Source of the DNA: an uncultured Oscillospiraceae bacterium
GTDB taxonomy: Bacteria; Bacillota_A; Clostridia; Oscillospirales; Oscillospiraceae
Assembly (NCBI GenBank): GCA_944386965.1
Contig: CALXDE010000124.1
Location: 1 to 21,360 of the forward strand
DNA: 21,360 nucleotides
Direction: 5' to 3'
In this document: positions 15,063-21,360 of the stretch, in pieces
Numbering within the stretch: the first letter of the stretch is position 1
Layout of the letters: every line of letters begins with the position of its first letter
Notes under the pieces: model-generated
Database searches by the model: none
What the model saw: the letters and a program-made list of their open reading frames with translations, nothing else
Told to the model about the DNA's origin: nothing
Translations under genes and position numbers: made by a program

Positions 15063-16040
15063 ATGGAAAAAGTGCTCGAGGTAAAGGATCTGGTCACCAC
15101 CTTCCGGATCGGGAAGCAGGAATATGAGGTCCTTCGGGGCATATCCTTTGATATCCACGCCAACGAGACAGTGTGTATGGTGGGCGAGTCCGGCTGCGGC
15201 AAAAGCGTCACCACCCTGTCCATCATGGACCTTCTGCCCAACAACGGCCGGGTGGTCTCCGGGAGCATCAAGCTCAATGGCCAGGAGCTCACCACCCTGC
15301 CCCACAAAGCGCGCAACGCCCTGCGGGGCAAGCAGATGGGGATGATCTTCCAGGAGCCCATGACCGCCCTCAACCCCTTGCTGACCATCGGCCGCCAGCT
15401 GACGGAGGGCCTGCGGCTCCACCTGGGGATGAACAAGGCGGAGGCCTACCAGACGGCGCTGTCCTATCTGGAGAAGGTGGGCATCGCCAACCCGGAGGCC
15501 CGGATGAAGCAGTATCCCTTCCAGCTCTCCGGCGGCCTGCGCCAGCGCATCATGATCGCCATGGTCATGGCTGTCCAGCCCAGCCTGCTCATCGCCGACG
15601 AGCCCACCACCGCCCTGGACGTGACCATCCAGAAGCAGGTGCTGGTGCTGCTCAACAAGCTGAAAAAGGACGTGAGCACCGGGGTGCTCTTCATCACCCA
15701 CGACCTGGGGGTGGTGGCGGAGATCGCCGACCGGGTCATCATCCTCTACTCCGGCCGCAAGGTGGAGGAGGGGAGCATCGAGGCCATCTTCGCCCACCCC
15801 ATGCACCCCTATACCATCGGGCTGATGGACGCGGTCCCCAACGTGGACGAGGACGACTATGACATCCGGCCCATCCCCGGCACCTTCCCCAATATCACAG
15901 AGGACATCGGCGGCTGCCGGTTCCACCCCCGCTGCCCCTATGCCAGCGAACGCTGCCGCACCCAGGTCCCGGCAGAGCTGGAGGTGGAGCCGGGCCACTT
16001 CGTAAGCTGCCACAAAGTGGAGGAGGAGCGCAGGACATGA
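15063..16040 (+). CDS. Peptide ABC importer ATPase, DppD/OppD-like
   Basis: A 325-residue cytoplasmic ATPase. Walker A GESGCGKS is at 41-48, the Q-loop glutamine is Gln97 in MIFQEPMTALNP, the signature is LSGGLRQR (155-162), Walker B is LLIADEPTTALD with Glu180, and the H-loop is His213. The C-terminal oligopeptide/dipeptide transporter extension carries four cysteines (Cys285, 291, 298 and 316); such cysteine clusters bind iron-sulphur in some Dpp/Opp ATPases, so a cluster is a reasonable inference. The signature has Leu where most relatives have Met or Gln. AAGGAGG and a second GGAGG precede the ATG. The next ATPase gene overlaps its stop by 4 nt (ATGA), so the two are translationally coupled. 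Confidence 0.95.
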   Translation: MEKVLEVKDLVTTFRIGKQEYEVLRGISFDIHANETVCMVGESGCGKSVTTLSIMDLLPNNGRVVSGSIKLNGQELTTLPHKARNALRGKQMGMIFQEPMTALNPLLTIGRQLTEGLRLHLGMNKAEAYQTALSYLEKVGIANPEARMKQYPFQLSGGLRQRIMIAMVMAVQPSLLIADEPTTALDVTIQKQVLVLLNKLKKDVSTGVLFITHDLGVVAEIADRVIILYSGRKVEEGSIEAIFAHPMHPYTIGLMDAVPNVDEDDYDIRPIPGTFPNITEDIGGCRFHPRCPYASERCRTQVPAELEVEPGHFVSCHKVEEERRT

Positions 16041-17617
16041 GCGAAGAGAGAAAGGTGCTTCTGGAGCTCAAGAAGCTGAAAAAATATTTCCCCGTCCGCC
16101 GCGGCGTGAGCGTCAAGGCCCTGGAGGACGTGACGTTTTCCATCTACGAGGGGGAGAAGTTCGGCGTGGTGGGCGAGTCCGGCTGCGGCAAGTCCACCCT
16201 GGGCCGGGTGATCCTCCAGCTCTACCCCCAGACCAGCGGGGCCTGCATCTACTACGGACGCACCCGGGACGAGATGTGCCCCAAGTACCTGGCCAAGGAG
16301 GTGGCCAAGCTGCCGGAGTACCAGCGCAGGGCCACCGAGTTCTACCAGAAGTCCCTGGAGGTGGATCGGAAGGCGGAGGCCCTGCGCCGGGAGATCGACG
16401 CCCTCTCCGCCCTGGGCACCGACAAGGAGGTGAAAAAGGAGGCCAGCCTCCAAAAGCGGCTGAGCGAGCTGGAGTTCCGCTCCAAGGAGCTGCGCAAGGA
16501 CGCCTCTCGCCAGCTCCGGGAGGGGTCGCGCACTGTGGGCTCCCTCATCCTCTGCAGGGACCTGCCCGCGGTCCAGGAGCTGTTCAGCAAGGCCCAGAAG
16601 GAGACGGCGGCCGCCTCCGCGGCCATCGAGGCCTTCCGGGAGCTGGAGAAGAAATACGAGCAGAGCAGGCTGTCCGGCGCGCCGGACGAGGCCCTCGCCC
16701 AGAAGATGGAGGAGGCCCGCAGCCAGGCCGCCGGCCATGTGGAGGCCTCCCGCGGCTACCGCCTGGAGGCGTTCCGCACCTACCGGGGCAAGGACATCCT
16801 CCCCATCACTGAGCGGACCCTGGACCCGGAATACCAGGCCAAGCTGGACCGCAACTATGAGACGGGCATCAACCTGGGCAAGCTGACCCGGGAAGAGATG
16901 CGGGGCATGCGCCGGGAGATGCAGATGATCTTCCAGGACCCCGCCGCCAGCCTGGACCCCCGGCAGTCCATCGGCAAGTCCATCGAGGAGGTCTATGTCA
17001 TCAACACTGACTACCCCGCCGCCGTGCGCAAGGAGAAGGTGATGGAGCTGCTGGAGCAGGTGGGCCTCAAGCGGGAGCACTACTGCTCTTACCCCCACGC
17101 CCTGTCCGGCGGACAAAAGCAGCGGGTGGGCATCGCCCGGGCCATCGCCCTGGACACCAAGTTCATCGTGCTGGACGAGTCGGTGTCCGCCCTGGACGTG
17201 TCGGTCCAGGCCCAGATCCTCCAGCTCCTGGGGGAACTGAGCGAGGAGAAGCATCTGACCTACTTCTTCATCACCCACGACCTGGGCGTGGTCAAGCACT
17301 TCTGCGACCGCATCCTGGTGATGTATCTGGGCAATGTCTGCGAGCTGGCGGACAGCAAGGAGCTGTTCCACCACCCCCTCCACCCCTACACCGAGTCCCT
17401 GCTGGCCGCTGTGCCCCGGCTGAAGATCGGCCAGGAGCACTCCACCGAATCCGTGCTGGAGGGCGACGTGCCCAGCGCCATGGACCCCCCCAAGGGCTGC
17501 CCCTTCCACACCCGCTGCGCCAAGTGCATGGACATCTGTGCCCAGGAGAAGCCGCCGGTGGTGGAAAAGGCCCCGGGCCACTTCGTGGCCTGCCACCTGT
17601 ACGACAACAAAACTTAA
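16037..17617 (+). CDS. Peptide ABC importer ATPase, DppF/OppF-like, with ~200-residue internal insertion
   Basis: A 526-residue ATPase, far longer than the usual 320-340. The normal parts are all present: the N-terminal KKLKKYFPVRRGV, Walker A GESGCGKS (46-53), Q-loop Gln300 in MIFQDPAASLDPR, signature LSGGQKQR (356-363), Walker B FIVLDES with Asp380 and Glu381, H-loop His414, and the C-terminal extension with Cys488, 494, 497, 501 and 519, a possible iron-sulphur site. The extra length lies between Walker A and the Q-loop: Lys52 to Gln300 is 248 residues, while E. coli DppF has 45 by my count. The insertion (about 75-283) is highly charged and looks helical or coiled-coil. No frame break or composition change marks its edges. 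Paired with the ATPase encoded just upstream, it should still hydrolyse ATP for import. Confidence 0.93.
   Translation: MSEERKVLLELKKLKKYFPVRRGVSVKALEDVTFSIYEGEKFGVVGESGCGKSTLGRVILQLYPQTSGACIYYGRTRDEMCPKYLAKEVAKLPEYQRRATEFYQKSLEVDRKAEALRREIDALSALGTDKEVKKEASLQKRLSELEFRSKELRKDASRQLREGSRTVGSLILCRDLPAVQELFSKAQKETAAASAAIEAFRELEKKYEQSRLSGAPDEALAQKMEEARSQAAGHVEASRGYRLEAFRTYRGKDILPITERTLDPEYQAKLDRNYETGINLGKLTREEMRGMRREMQMIFQDPAASLDPRQSIGKSIEEVYVINTDYPAAVRKEKVMELLEQVGLKREHYCSYPHALSGGQKQRVGIARAIALDTKFIVLDESVSALDVSVQAQILQLLGELSEEKHLTYFFITHDLGVVKHFCDRILVMYLGNVCELADSKELFHHPLHPYTESLLAAVPRLKIGQEHSTESVLEGDVPSAMDPPKGCPFHTRCAKCMDICAQEKPPVVEKAPGHFVACHLYDNKT
16259..16885 (+). other. Coding segment for the helix-rich insertion in the DppF/OppF-like ATPase
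   Basis: This in-frame segment encodes residues of roughly 75-283 that have no counterpart in standard OppF/DppF. Runs such as DRKAEALRREIDAL, LQKRLSELEFRSKELRKD and FRELEKKYEQS have the charge pattern of amphipathic helices. A more ordinary stretch SRTVGSLILCRDLPAV (164-179) interrupts them. The segment ends just before LTREEMRGMRREMQMIFQ, where normal family sequence resumes. Boundaries are by eye and could shift by about ten residues. Confidence 0.75.
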
Positions 17618-17633
17618 GGAGGCGCTCTTCCCC

Positions 17634-19265
17634 ATGTACACCCCTTTTGACCCCACCTATCAGCGCTATCCCTCCCAGCGCTACCCCATCTACGCCCGGG
17701 GGGGGATGGTGAACTGCTCCAGCCCCCAGGCCGCCGCCGCCGGGCTGGACGCCCTGCGGCGGGGTGGCAATGCCATGGACGCCGCCGTGGCCGCCGCCGC
17801 GGCCCTCACCGTGGTGGAGCCCACCGCCAACGGCATCGGCTCGGACGCCTTCGCTCTGGTGTGGTCGGCCAGGGAGGGGAGGCTGTACGGCCTGAACTCC
17901 AGCGGCCCGGCCCCCATGGCCGCCTCCATCGACCGGGTCTTAGCCGACGGGAAGGACGAGGGGGGCAAGATGCCCGTCTACGGCTGGACCCCGGTCACCG
18001 TCCCCGGCGCGCCCATGGCCTGGGCGGAGCTGTCCACAAAATTCGGCCGCCTGCCCCTCAGCCAGGCCCTTGCCCCGGCGGTGGCCTATGCCCGGGAGGG
18101 CTACCCCTGCTCCCCCAACCTGGCGGACATGTGGAAGCGGGCCTTCACCAAATACAAGCAGACCTGCACCGGGCCCGCCTTTGACGAGTGGTACGCCACC
18201 TTCGCCCCGGAGGGCCGCCCCTATGAGGCCGGCGACCTGATCCGGCTGCCCCACCACGCCGACACCCTGGAGGCCATCGGAGCGACCGACGCCGCCGCCT
18301 TCTACACCGGGGACATCGCCCGGCAGATCGACGCGGACAGCCGGAAGTTCGGCGGCTACCTCCGGTATGAGGACCTGGCGGCCTACCAGGCCCGGTGGGT
18401 GGAGCCCATCTGGGTGGACTACCGGGGCTACCGGGTGTGTGAGATCCCCCCCAACGGCCAGGGCATCGCGGCGCTGATGGCGCTGAACATCCTCAAGGAG
18501 TTCTCCTTCCCGGAAAAGGACTGCGCGGACACCTATCACCGGCAGCTGGAGGCCATGAAGATGGCCTTTGCCGACGCCTTCCGCTATGTTACCGACCCGG
18601 ACCACATGGAGCTGGACTACCACCGGCTCCTCCTCCCCGCCTACGGCGCCCGGCGGGCGGCCCAGATGAGGGACACCGCCCAGGTCTACTCCCACGATAT
18701 CCCCCCCAAGAGCGGCACAGTCTACCTGTGCTGTGCCGACGGGGAGGGCAACATGGTGTCCTACATCCAGTCCAACTACATGGGCTTCGGCTCGGGCATC
18801 GTGGTGTCCGGCACCGGGGTATCCCTCCAGAATCGGGGGCACGACTTCTCCCTGGATCCCCGGGACGCCAACTGCCTGAAGCCCGGCAAGCGCAGCTACC
18901 ACACCATCATCCCCGGCTTCCTGCTGAAGGCCGACGGCACCCCCGTGGGGCCCTTCGGGGTCATGGGCGGCTATATGCAGCCCCAGGGCCATGTCCAGGT
19001 GGTGATGAACTATGTGGACTTCCACCTGGACCCCCAGCAGGCGCTGGACGCCCCCCGGTGGCAGTGGATGCGGGACAACACCGTGACGGTGGAGACCCGC
19101 TTCGACCCGGAGCTGGCCCGTCTGCTCCAGCAGCGGGGCCATCAGATCCGGGTGGACCTGTCCACCCCCAATTTCGGCCGGGGCCAGATGATCGTCCGGC
19201 TGGACAACGGCGTGCTGGTGGGGGGCACCGAGTCCCGCACCGACAGCAACATCGCCTGCTTCTGA
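17634..19265 (+). CDS. Gamma-glutamyltransferase family Ntn hydrolase (YwrD/HpxW-like)
   Basis: A 543-residue protein of the gamma-glutamyltransferase superfamily (PF01019), whose members cut themselves before a threonine that becomes the nucleophile. N-terminal blocks GMVNCSSPQAAAAGLDALRRGGNAMDAAVAAA and NGIGSDAFALVW are typical. The likely nucleophile is Thr362 in KSGTVYLCCADGEGN; true glutathione hydrolases have a Thr-Thr-His sequence here. With the downstream SYIQSNYMGFGSG and GTGVSLQNRG it looks closer to the YwrD/HpxW branch (HpxW is an oxamate amidohydrolase) than to classical GGT. No signal peptide is seen, so it should act in the cytoplasm. It is the last gene of the importer operon, 16 nt after the ATPase; AAGGAGG (17616-17622) sets this start over the frame from 17538. 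It may cleave the imported compound. Confidence 0.88.
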   Translation: MYTPFDPTYQRYPSQRYPIYARGGMVNCSSPQAAAAGLDALRRGGNAMDAAVAAAAALTVVEPTANGIGSDAFALVWSAREGRLYGLNSSGPAPMAASIDRVLADGKDEGGKMPVYGWTPVTVPGAPMAWAELSTKFGRLPLSQALAPAVAYAREGYPCSPNLADMWKRAFTKYKQTCTGPAFDEWYATFAPEGRPYEAGDLIRLPHHADTLEAIGATDAAAFYTGDIARQIDADSRKFGGYLRYEDLAAYQARWVEPIWVDYRGYRVCEIPPNGQGIAALMALNILKEFSFPEKDCADTYHRQLEAMKMAFADAFRYVTDPDHMELDYHRLLLPAYGARRAAQMRDTAQVYSHDIPPKSGTVYLCCADGEGNMVSYIQSNYMGFGSGIVVSGTGVSLQNRGHDFSLDPRDANCLKPGKRSYHTIIPGFLLKADGTPVGPFGVMGGYMQPQGHVQVVMNYVDFHLDPQQALDAPRWQWMRDNTVTVETRFDPELARLLQQRGHQIRVDLSTPNFGRGQMIVRLDNGVLVGGTESRTDSNIACF

Positions 19266-19280
19266 AGCCTGAAAACAGCC

Positions 19281-19312
19281 TGAGGGGGCCCGCCATACGG
19301 CGGGCCCCCTCA
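19281..19312. terminator. Terminator between convergent importer operon and phosphatase gene
   Basis: A perfect 14-bp stem (19281-19294 with 19299-19312) closes the loop ATAC. On the plus strand it is followed by GACTATTTTAG, and on the minus strand by GGCTGTTTTC. It lies about 15 bp from both stop codons, so it probably serves both directions. Confidence 0.75.
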
Positions 19313-19327
19313 GACTATTTTAGCGGC

Positions 19328-19846
19328 TCAGCGGGATATCTGTCCCTGCGCTGCCAGCGTCTCCAGCAGCCCCCGGCAGCCCGCCTCCACGTCCCGCCAA
19401 GTGGCGTCGAAGTCCCCGGTGTACCAGGGGTCAGCCACCTCGTCGAAGCAATGGCCCAGGCCCCCTTCGCTGGGCTCCCGCTGGGACCCCTTCCGGCGGC
19501 CGGCGTAGTCCAGCAGGAGGTGGATCTTTCCATCCGGGTCACCGCCGCAGATGCGGCCCATGTTGCGGATGTTGGCCCGGTCCATGCCGATGAGCAGGTC
19601 GTACCTCCCGTAGTCCTCCCGCCGGAGCTGCCGGGCCGTCTTGCCGTCGCAGCTGATGCCGTGCTCGGCAAGCTTCCGCCGGGCGGGCGGGTAGACGGGG
19701 TTGCCGATCTCCTCCGTGCTGGTGGCGGCGGAGGAGATGTGGAACTGCCCAGCCAGCCCGGCTTTGGCCACCAGGTCCTTCATCGCGAATTCCGCCATGG
19801 GACTGCGGCAGATGTTGCCGTGGCACACGAACAATACACGCACCAT
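19328..19846 (-). CDS. Low-molecular-weight protein-tyrosine phosphatase
   Basis: A 172-residue cytoplasmic phosphatase (PF01451). The P-loop CX5RS reads CHGNICRS with nucleophile Cys8 and Arg14, and the general-acid aspartate is Asp139 in DPWYTGDF. Both are at the expected ends of the domain. Protein-arginine phosphatases such as YwlE have Thr at the position occupied here by Ile12; Ile is usual in tyrosine phosphatases, so phosphotyrosine is the better guess. The start at 19846 is preceded by a G-rich site (GGGGGGGAG) about 5 nt upstream; the frame to 19981 lies beyond the promoter. It stands alone, convergent with the importer operon. No tyrosine kinase gene is visible in the window. Confidence 0.94.
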   Translation of the reverse strand: MVRVLFVCHGNICRSPMAEFAMKDLVAKAGLAGQFHISSAATSTEEIGNPVYPPARRKLAEHGISCDGKTARQLRREDYGRYDLLIGMDRANIRNMGRICGGDPDGKIHLLLDYAGRRKGSQREPSEGGLGHCFDEVADPWYTGDFDATWRDVEAGCRGLLETLAAQGQISR

Positions 19847-19882
19847 CTTTTCTCCCCCCCTTCTCAGGTCATAGTCCCGTCT

Positions 19883-19891
19883 ATCATACCA
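19883..19891 (-). promoter_or_regulatory. Extended -10 promoter of the phosphatase gene
   Basis: On the minus strand TGGTATGAT forms an extended -10 element 37 nt before the start codon. No good -35 box is present at the right distance, which is common for extended -10 promoters. The rest of 19892-20051 holds GC-rich dyads (for example GGGGCGGC at 19936-19943 with GCCGCCCC at 19956-19963) and no gene. Confidence 0.45.
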
Positions 19892-20051
19892 CATGGGGCC
19901 GGAGATCCCCACTGTCGATCGTTCCAGAAATGCGCGGGGCGGCGGCAGGAGTTTTGCCGCCCCTTGATCTCCTATCTGCAAAGGCAGGTGGGGCGGCGGC
20001 GCTTATGCGCCGGTCATCGCCACCGCCCGCCGGCCCGGCCGGCTTTGCTGT

Positions 20052-20330
20052 TTATAGAATATCTTTTGCTTTCATTTTTTCAATTTCTTTTTTCTTTGCC
20101 GCCTGATGTCCTTGGAACCAAAACAGGAAAAAAATGAGGGTCGGAAAAACGATCATTTTCCAATCTTCTCCCAAACTGATTTTCCTGTTGATAAATAGAA
20201 ATACAAGTAATATGATCCACAAAAGAGGGATCACGCCGCCTAAATACCAAAATTTAGGGCTTCTTCGGCACAACCAGACATGAAGTATGATGACAACGAT
20301 CGCAATGATCAATGTGATGGCTGTATTCAT
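20052..20330 (-). CDS. Small three-helix membrane protein
   Basis: A 92-residue protein I do not recognise beyond its topology. Three hydrophobic segments are clear at about residues 3-21, 29-48 and 58-74, followed by a lysine-rich cytoplasmic-looking tail (AAKKKEIEKMKAKDIL). The ATG at 20330 was chosen because the first helix begins directly after it and AAGGAAAAA lies about 7 nt upstream; the longer frame from 20402 adds a charged stretch that simply overlaps the preceding gene. Its first 77 nt overlap the 3' end of the DUF2089 regulator gene in another frame, so the two are surely cotranscribed. The coding sequence is AT-rich, unlike the genes around it. A sensor, immunity or stress-envelope role is possible but unsupported. 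Confidence 0.75.
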   Translation of the reverse strand: MNTAITLIIAIVVIILHVWLCRRSPKFWYLGGVIPLLWIILLVFLFINRKISLGEDWKMIVFPTLIFFLFWFQGHQAAKKKEIEKMKAKDIL

Positions 20331-20628
20331 GATGTTTTTCCTTTTCCTGTTTATATTTTTCGATGATGATCTTTGCTGTTTCCAAATCGATCCTGGAGTC
20401 AACGGCTAATCCTTTGATAAATGCTGAAAATGGTTCCTCCTCCTTTTGGTCGCTCAATTCAATTTTTTGAATGAGTTTATCCAGTCTAAGTCGGACTGTC
20501 GGATAAGAAACTTCATACAAACGTGCAATTTCTTTCAATGAACCTGATCTCAAAACAAAGTTCTTTAGAAAGGTTGCGTCCTCTGGCTCTAATGCAAGTA
20601 TCCATTGAGGGATCTTATCTATCTCCAA
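20254..20628 (-). CDS. DUF2089-type helix-turn-helix protein
   Basis: A 124-residue protein resembling the DUF2089 family (PF09862). The core is PQWILALEPEDATFLKNFVL (7-26) and SGSLKEIARLYEVSYPTVRLRLDKLIQKI (28-56), the second being a helix-turn-helix. The start is a TTG at 20628: AGGAGA ends 6 to 7 nt upstream and no better ATG exists. From about residue 100 the coding region overlaps the membrane-protein gene out of frame and yields a tail rich in His and Cys (HHEYSHHIDHCDRCHHTSC). That tail may be a by-product of the overlap, a metal-binding addition, or the result of a shifted stop. The pair probably forms a regulator plus membrane-protein unit. Base composition is AT-rich, suggesting acquisition. 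Confidence 0.8.
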   Translation of the reverse strand: MEIDKIPQWILALEPEDATFLKNFVLRSGSLKEIARLYEVSYPTVRLRLDKLIQKIELSDQKEEEPFSAFIKGLAVDSRIDLETAKIIIEKYKQEKEKHHEYSHHIDHCDRCHHTSCLVVPKKP

Positions 20629-20660
20629 ATCAATTCTCCTTTCTTATTGAATTAAATTAT

Positions 20661-20692
20661 ATTTATAATATCATAAATAATATTAAAGTCAA
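20661..20692 (-). promoter_or_regulatory. Promoter of the DUF2089 unit with overlapping dyad
   Basis: On the minus strand TTGACT (20687-20692) and TATTAT (20665-20670) are 16 bp apart. A dyad TATTTAT-N6-ATAAATA (20660-20679) covers the -10 box and could be an operator, perhaps for the DUF2089 protein itself. The stretch 20641-20700 has only 8 G or C in 60 bases. Confidence 0.55.
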
Positions 20693-20825
20693 TAGAAAGC
20701 TGAAAATTATTTTTAGAAATAATATTGGCTGTCATCAGTCATTGCTGTTGTGTTGCTCTACCGCACATGAGCATTTCCCCAGGGCATATCTTGAGCGACC
20801 GGCGGGCTCCCATCCGCCGCCAGGC

Positions 20826-20863
20826 AAAAAGAGGACCGGCGCCCTTCGGCGCCAGTCCTCTTT
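20826..20863 (-). terminator. Terminator of valS
   Basis: A stem of 15 pairs with one C-A mismatch (20828-20843 with 20848-20863) closes a CTTC loop. On the minus strand it runs into TTTTT (20830-20826) and lies 26 bp past the valS stop. Upstream of it, 20693-20825 holds nothing I can identify. Confidence 0.85.
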
Positions 20864-20889
20864 GTATCCTGATCTCTTGATCTTGTCTG

Positions 20890-21360
20890 TCAGCCCATGG
20901 CGCTGAGCTGTTCCTCCAGCTTGGCGATCAGGGCCCTGAGCTTCTCCGCCCGGTCGCGCTCCCCGGCCACCACGGCCTCGGGGGCCTTGTTCAAAAAGCC
21001 GGGGTTGGAGAGCTTGGCCTCCAGGCCCTTGAGCTCCCCCTGCTTCTTGCCCAGGTCCTTCTGGAGCCGGGCCTTTTCCTTGGCAATGTCCACCAGCTCG
21101 GCCAGGGGCAGGTAGGCCTTGGCCATGTGGGTGACGTCGCACACCATCCCGGCGGTATCCGTCAGGTCGTCTCCCTGGACGGTGACGGAGGAGCACCAGG
21201 CCAGCCGCTTCAGGTGGGCCTGGCCGGCCTTAAAGATGTCCCCTGCGCTGGTGACCAGGGTGAGGGCCGCCTTCTTGGAGGGGGGCACGTTCATCTCCGC
21301 ACGGCGCGCCCGGATGGCCCGGATCACGTCCATGACGGCCTCCATGGCCTCCTTGGCCGC
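20890..21360 (-). CDS. valS: Valine--tRNA ligase, C-terminal part (5' end outside window)
   Basis: The last 156 residues of ValS, which charges tRNA-Val; the frame stays open to the right edge. The segment DVIRAIRARRAEMNVPPSKKAALTLVT belongs to the end of the anticodon-binding domain. It is followed by AYLPLAELVDIAKEKARLQKDLGKKQGELKGLEAKLSNPGFLNKAPEAVV, the antiparallel coiled-coil arm that is typical of the ValS C-terminus, and the closing RDRAEKLRALIAKLEEQLSAMG. The catalytic HIGH and KMSKS motifs are outside the window. The gene ends with a strong terminator, so it is the last gene of its unit. Confidence 0.95.
   Translation of the reverse strand, partial: AAKEAMEAVMDVIRAIRARRAEMNVPPSKKAALTLVTSAGDIFKAGQAHLKRLAWCSSVTVQGDDLTDTAGMVCDVTHMAKAYLPLAELVDIAKEKARLQKDLGKKQGELKGLEAKLSNPGFLNKAPEAVVAGERDRAEKLRALIAKLEEQLSAMG

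Noticed and set aside
14992..15084. Possible leader peptide beginning ATG TTA AGG before the first ATPase gene
   Set aside because: It has no ribosome binding site and is explained better by the hairpin at 14997-15034.
18728..20137. 469-codon plus-strand frame running from inside the hydrolase gene past the phosphatase gene
   Set aside because: It crosses a strong terminator and is out of frame with one gene and antisense to another; no motif is seen.
1..21360. tRNA, rRNA, CRISPR array, transposase, phage or toxin-antitoxin genes
   Set aside because: None was recognised on either strand by eye. The regulator and membrane-protein pair at 20052-20628 was considered as a toxin-antitoxin pair, but the DUF2089 resemblance and three-helix topology do not match a known type.

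Overview
The window reads as a GC-rich Bacillota (Clostridia) chromosome. Genes carry strong AGGAGG-type ribosome binding sites and are packed in short operons. The protein set (AgcS-type amino-acid symporter, paired ABC half-exporters, iron alcohol dehydrogenase, diaminopropionate ammonia-lyase, peptide importer) suggests an amino-acid and peptide fermenting gut anaerobe, perhaps of the Oscillospiraceae (Flavonifractor/Lawsonibacter-like). The taxonomy is an inference. No rRNA, tRNA, CRISPR array, transposase or phage gene was seen.

Layout. 1-403: 3' end of an ABC exporter gene and its terminator. 419-1679 (+): a promoter, a DUF1638 protein and moaC (molybdenum cofactor synthesis). 1727-4895 (-): a 46-bp perfect palindrome that serves as terminator, a sodium:alanine/glycine symporter, then an iron alcohol dehydrogenase coupled to a DUF1653 protein. 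4948-6333 (+): dpaL, transcribed divergently from the dehydrogenase and followed by stacked hairpins. 6439-10060 (-): a two-gene heterodimeric ABC exporter with one degenerate ATP site, divergent from a LysR regulator at 10110-11006 (+). 11276-19312 (+): a six-gene unit encoding two peptide-importer permeases, a lipoprotein binding protein, two ATPases and a cytoplasmic gamma-glutamyltransferase-family hydrolase. 19328-19891 (-): a low-molecular-weight protein-tyrosine phosphatase. 20052-20692 (-): an AT-rich islet holding a DUF2089 regulator and a small membrane protein whose genes overlap out of frame by 77 nt. 20828-21360 (-): the 3' end of valS with its terminator.

How the genes work together. 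The importer lipoprotein would capture peptides outside the cell, the two permeases and two ATPases would bring them in, and the hydrolase would split them in the cytoplasm. DpaL makes pyruvate and ammonia from diaminopropionate, AgcS brings in alanine or glycine, and the dehydrogenase can reoxidise NAD(P)H by reducing aldehydes. This fits amino-acid fermentation.

Most unusual points: a roughly 200-residue charged, helix-rich insertion between Walker A and the Q-loop of the second importer ATPase; the overlapping gene pair in the AT-rich islet, where the overlap itself encodes a His/Cys-rich tail; and two strong hairpins between the binding-protein and ATPase genes of the importer.
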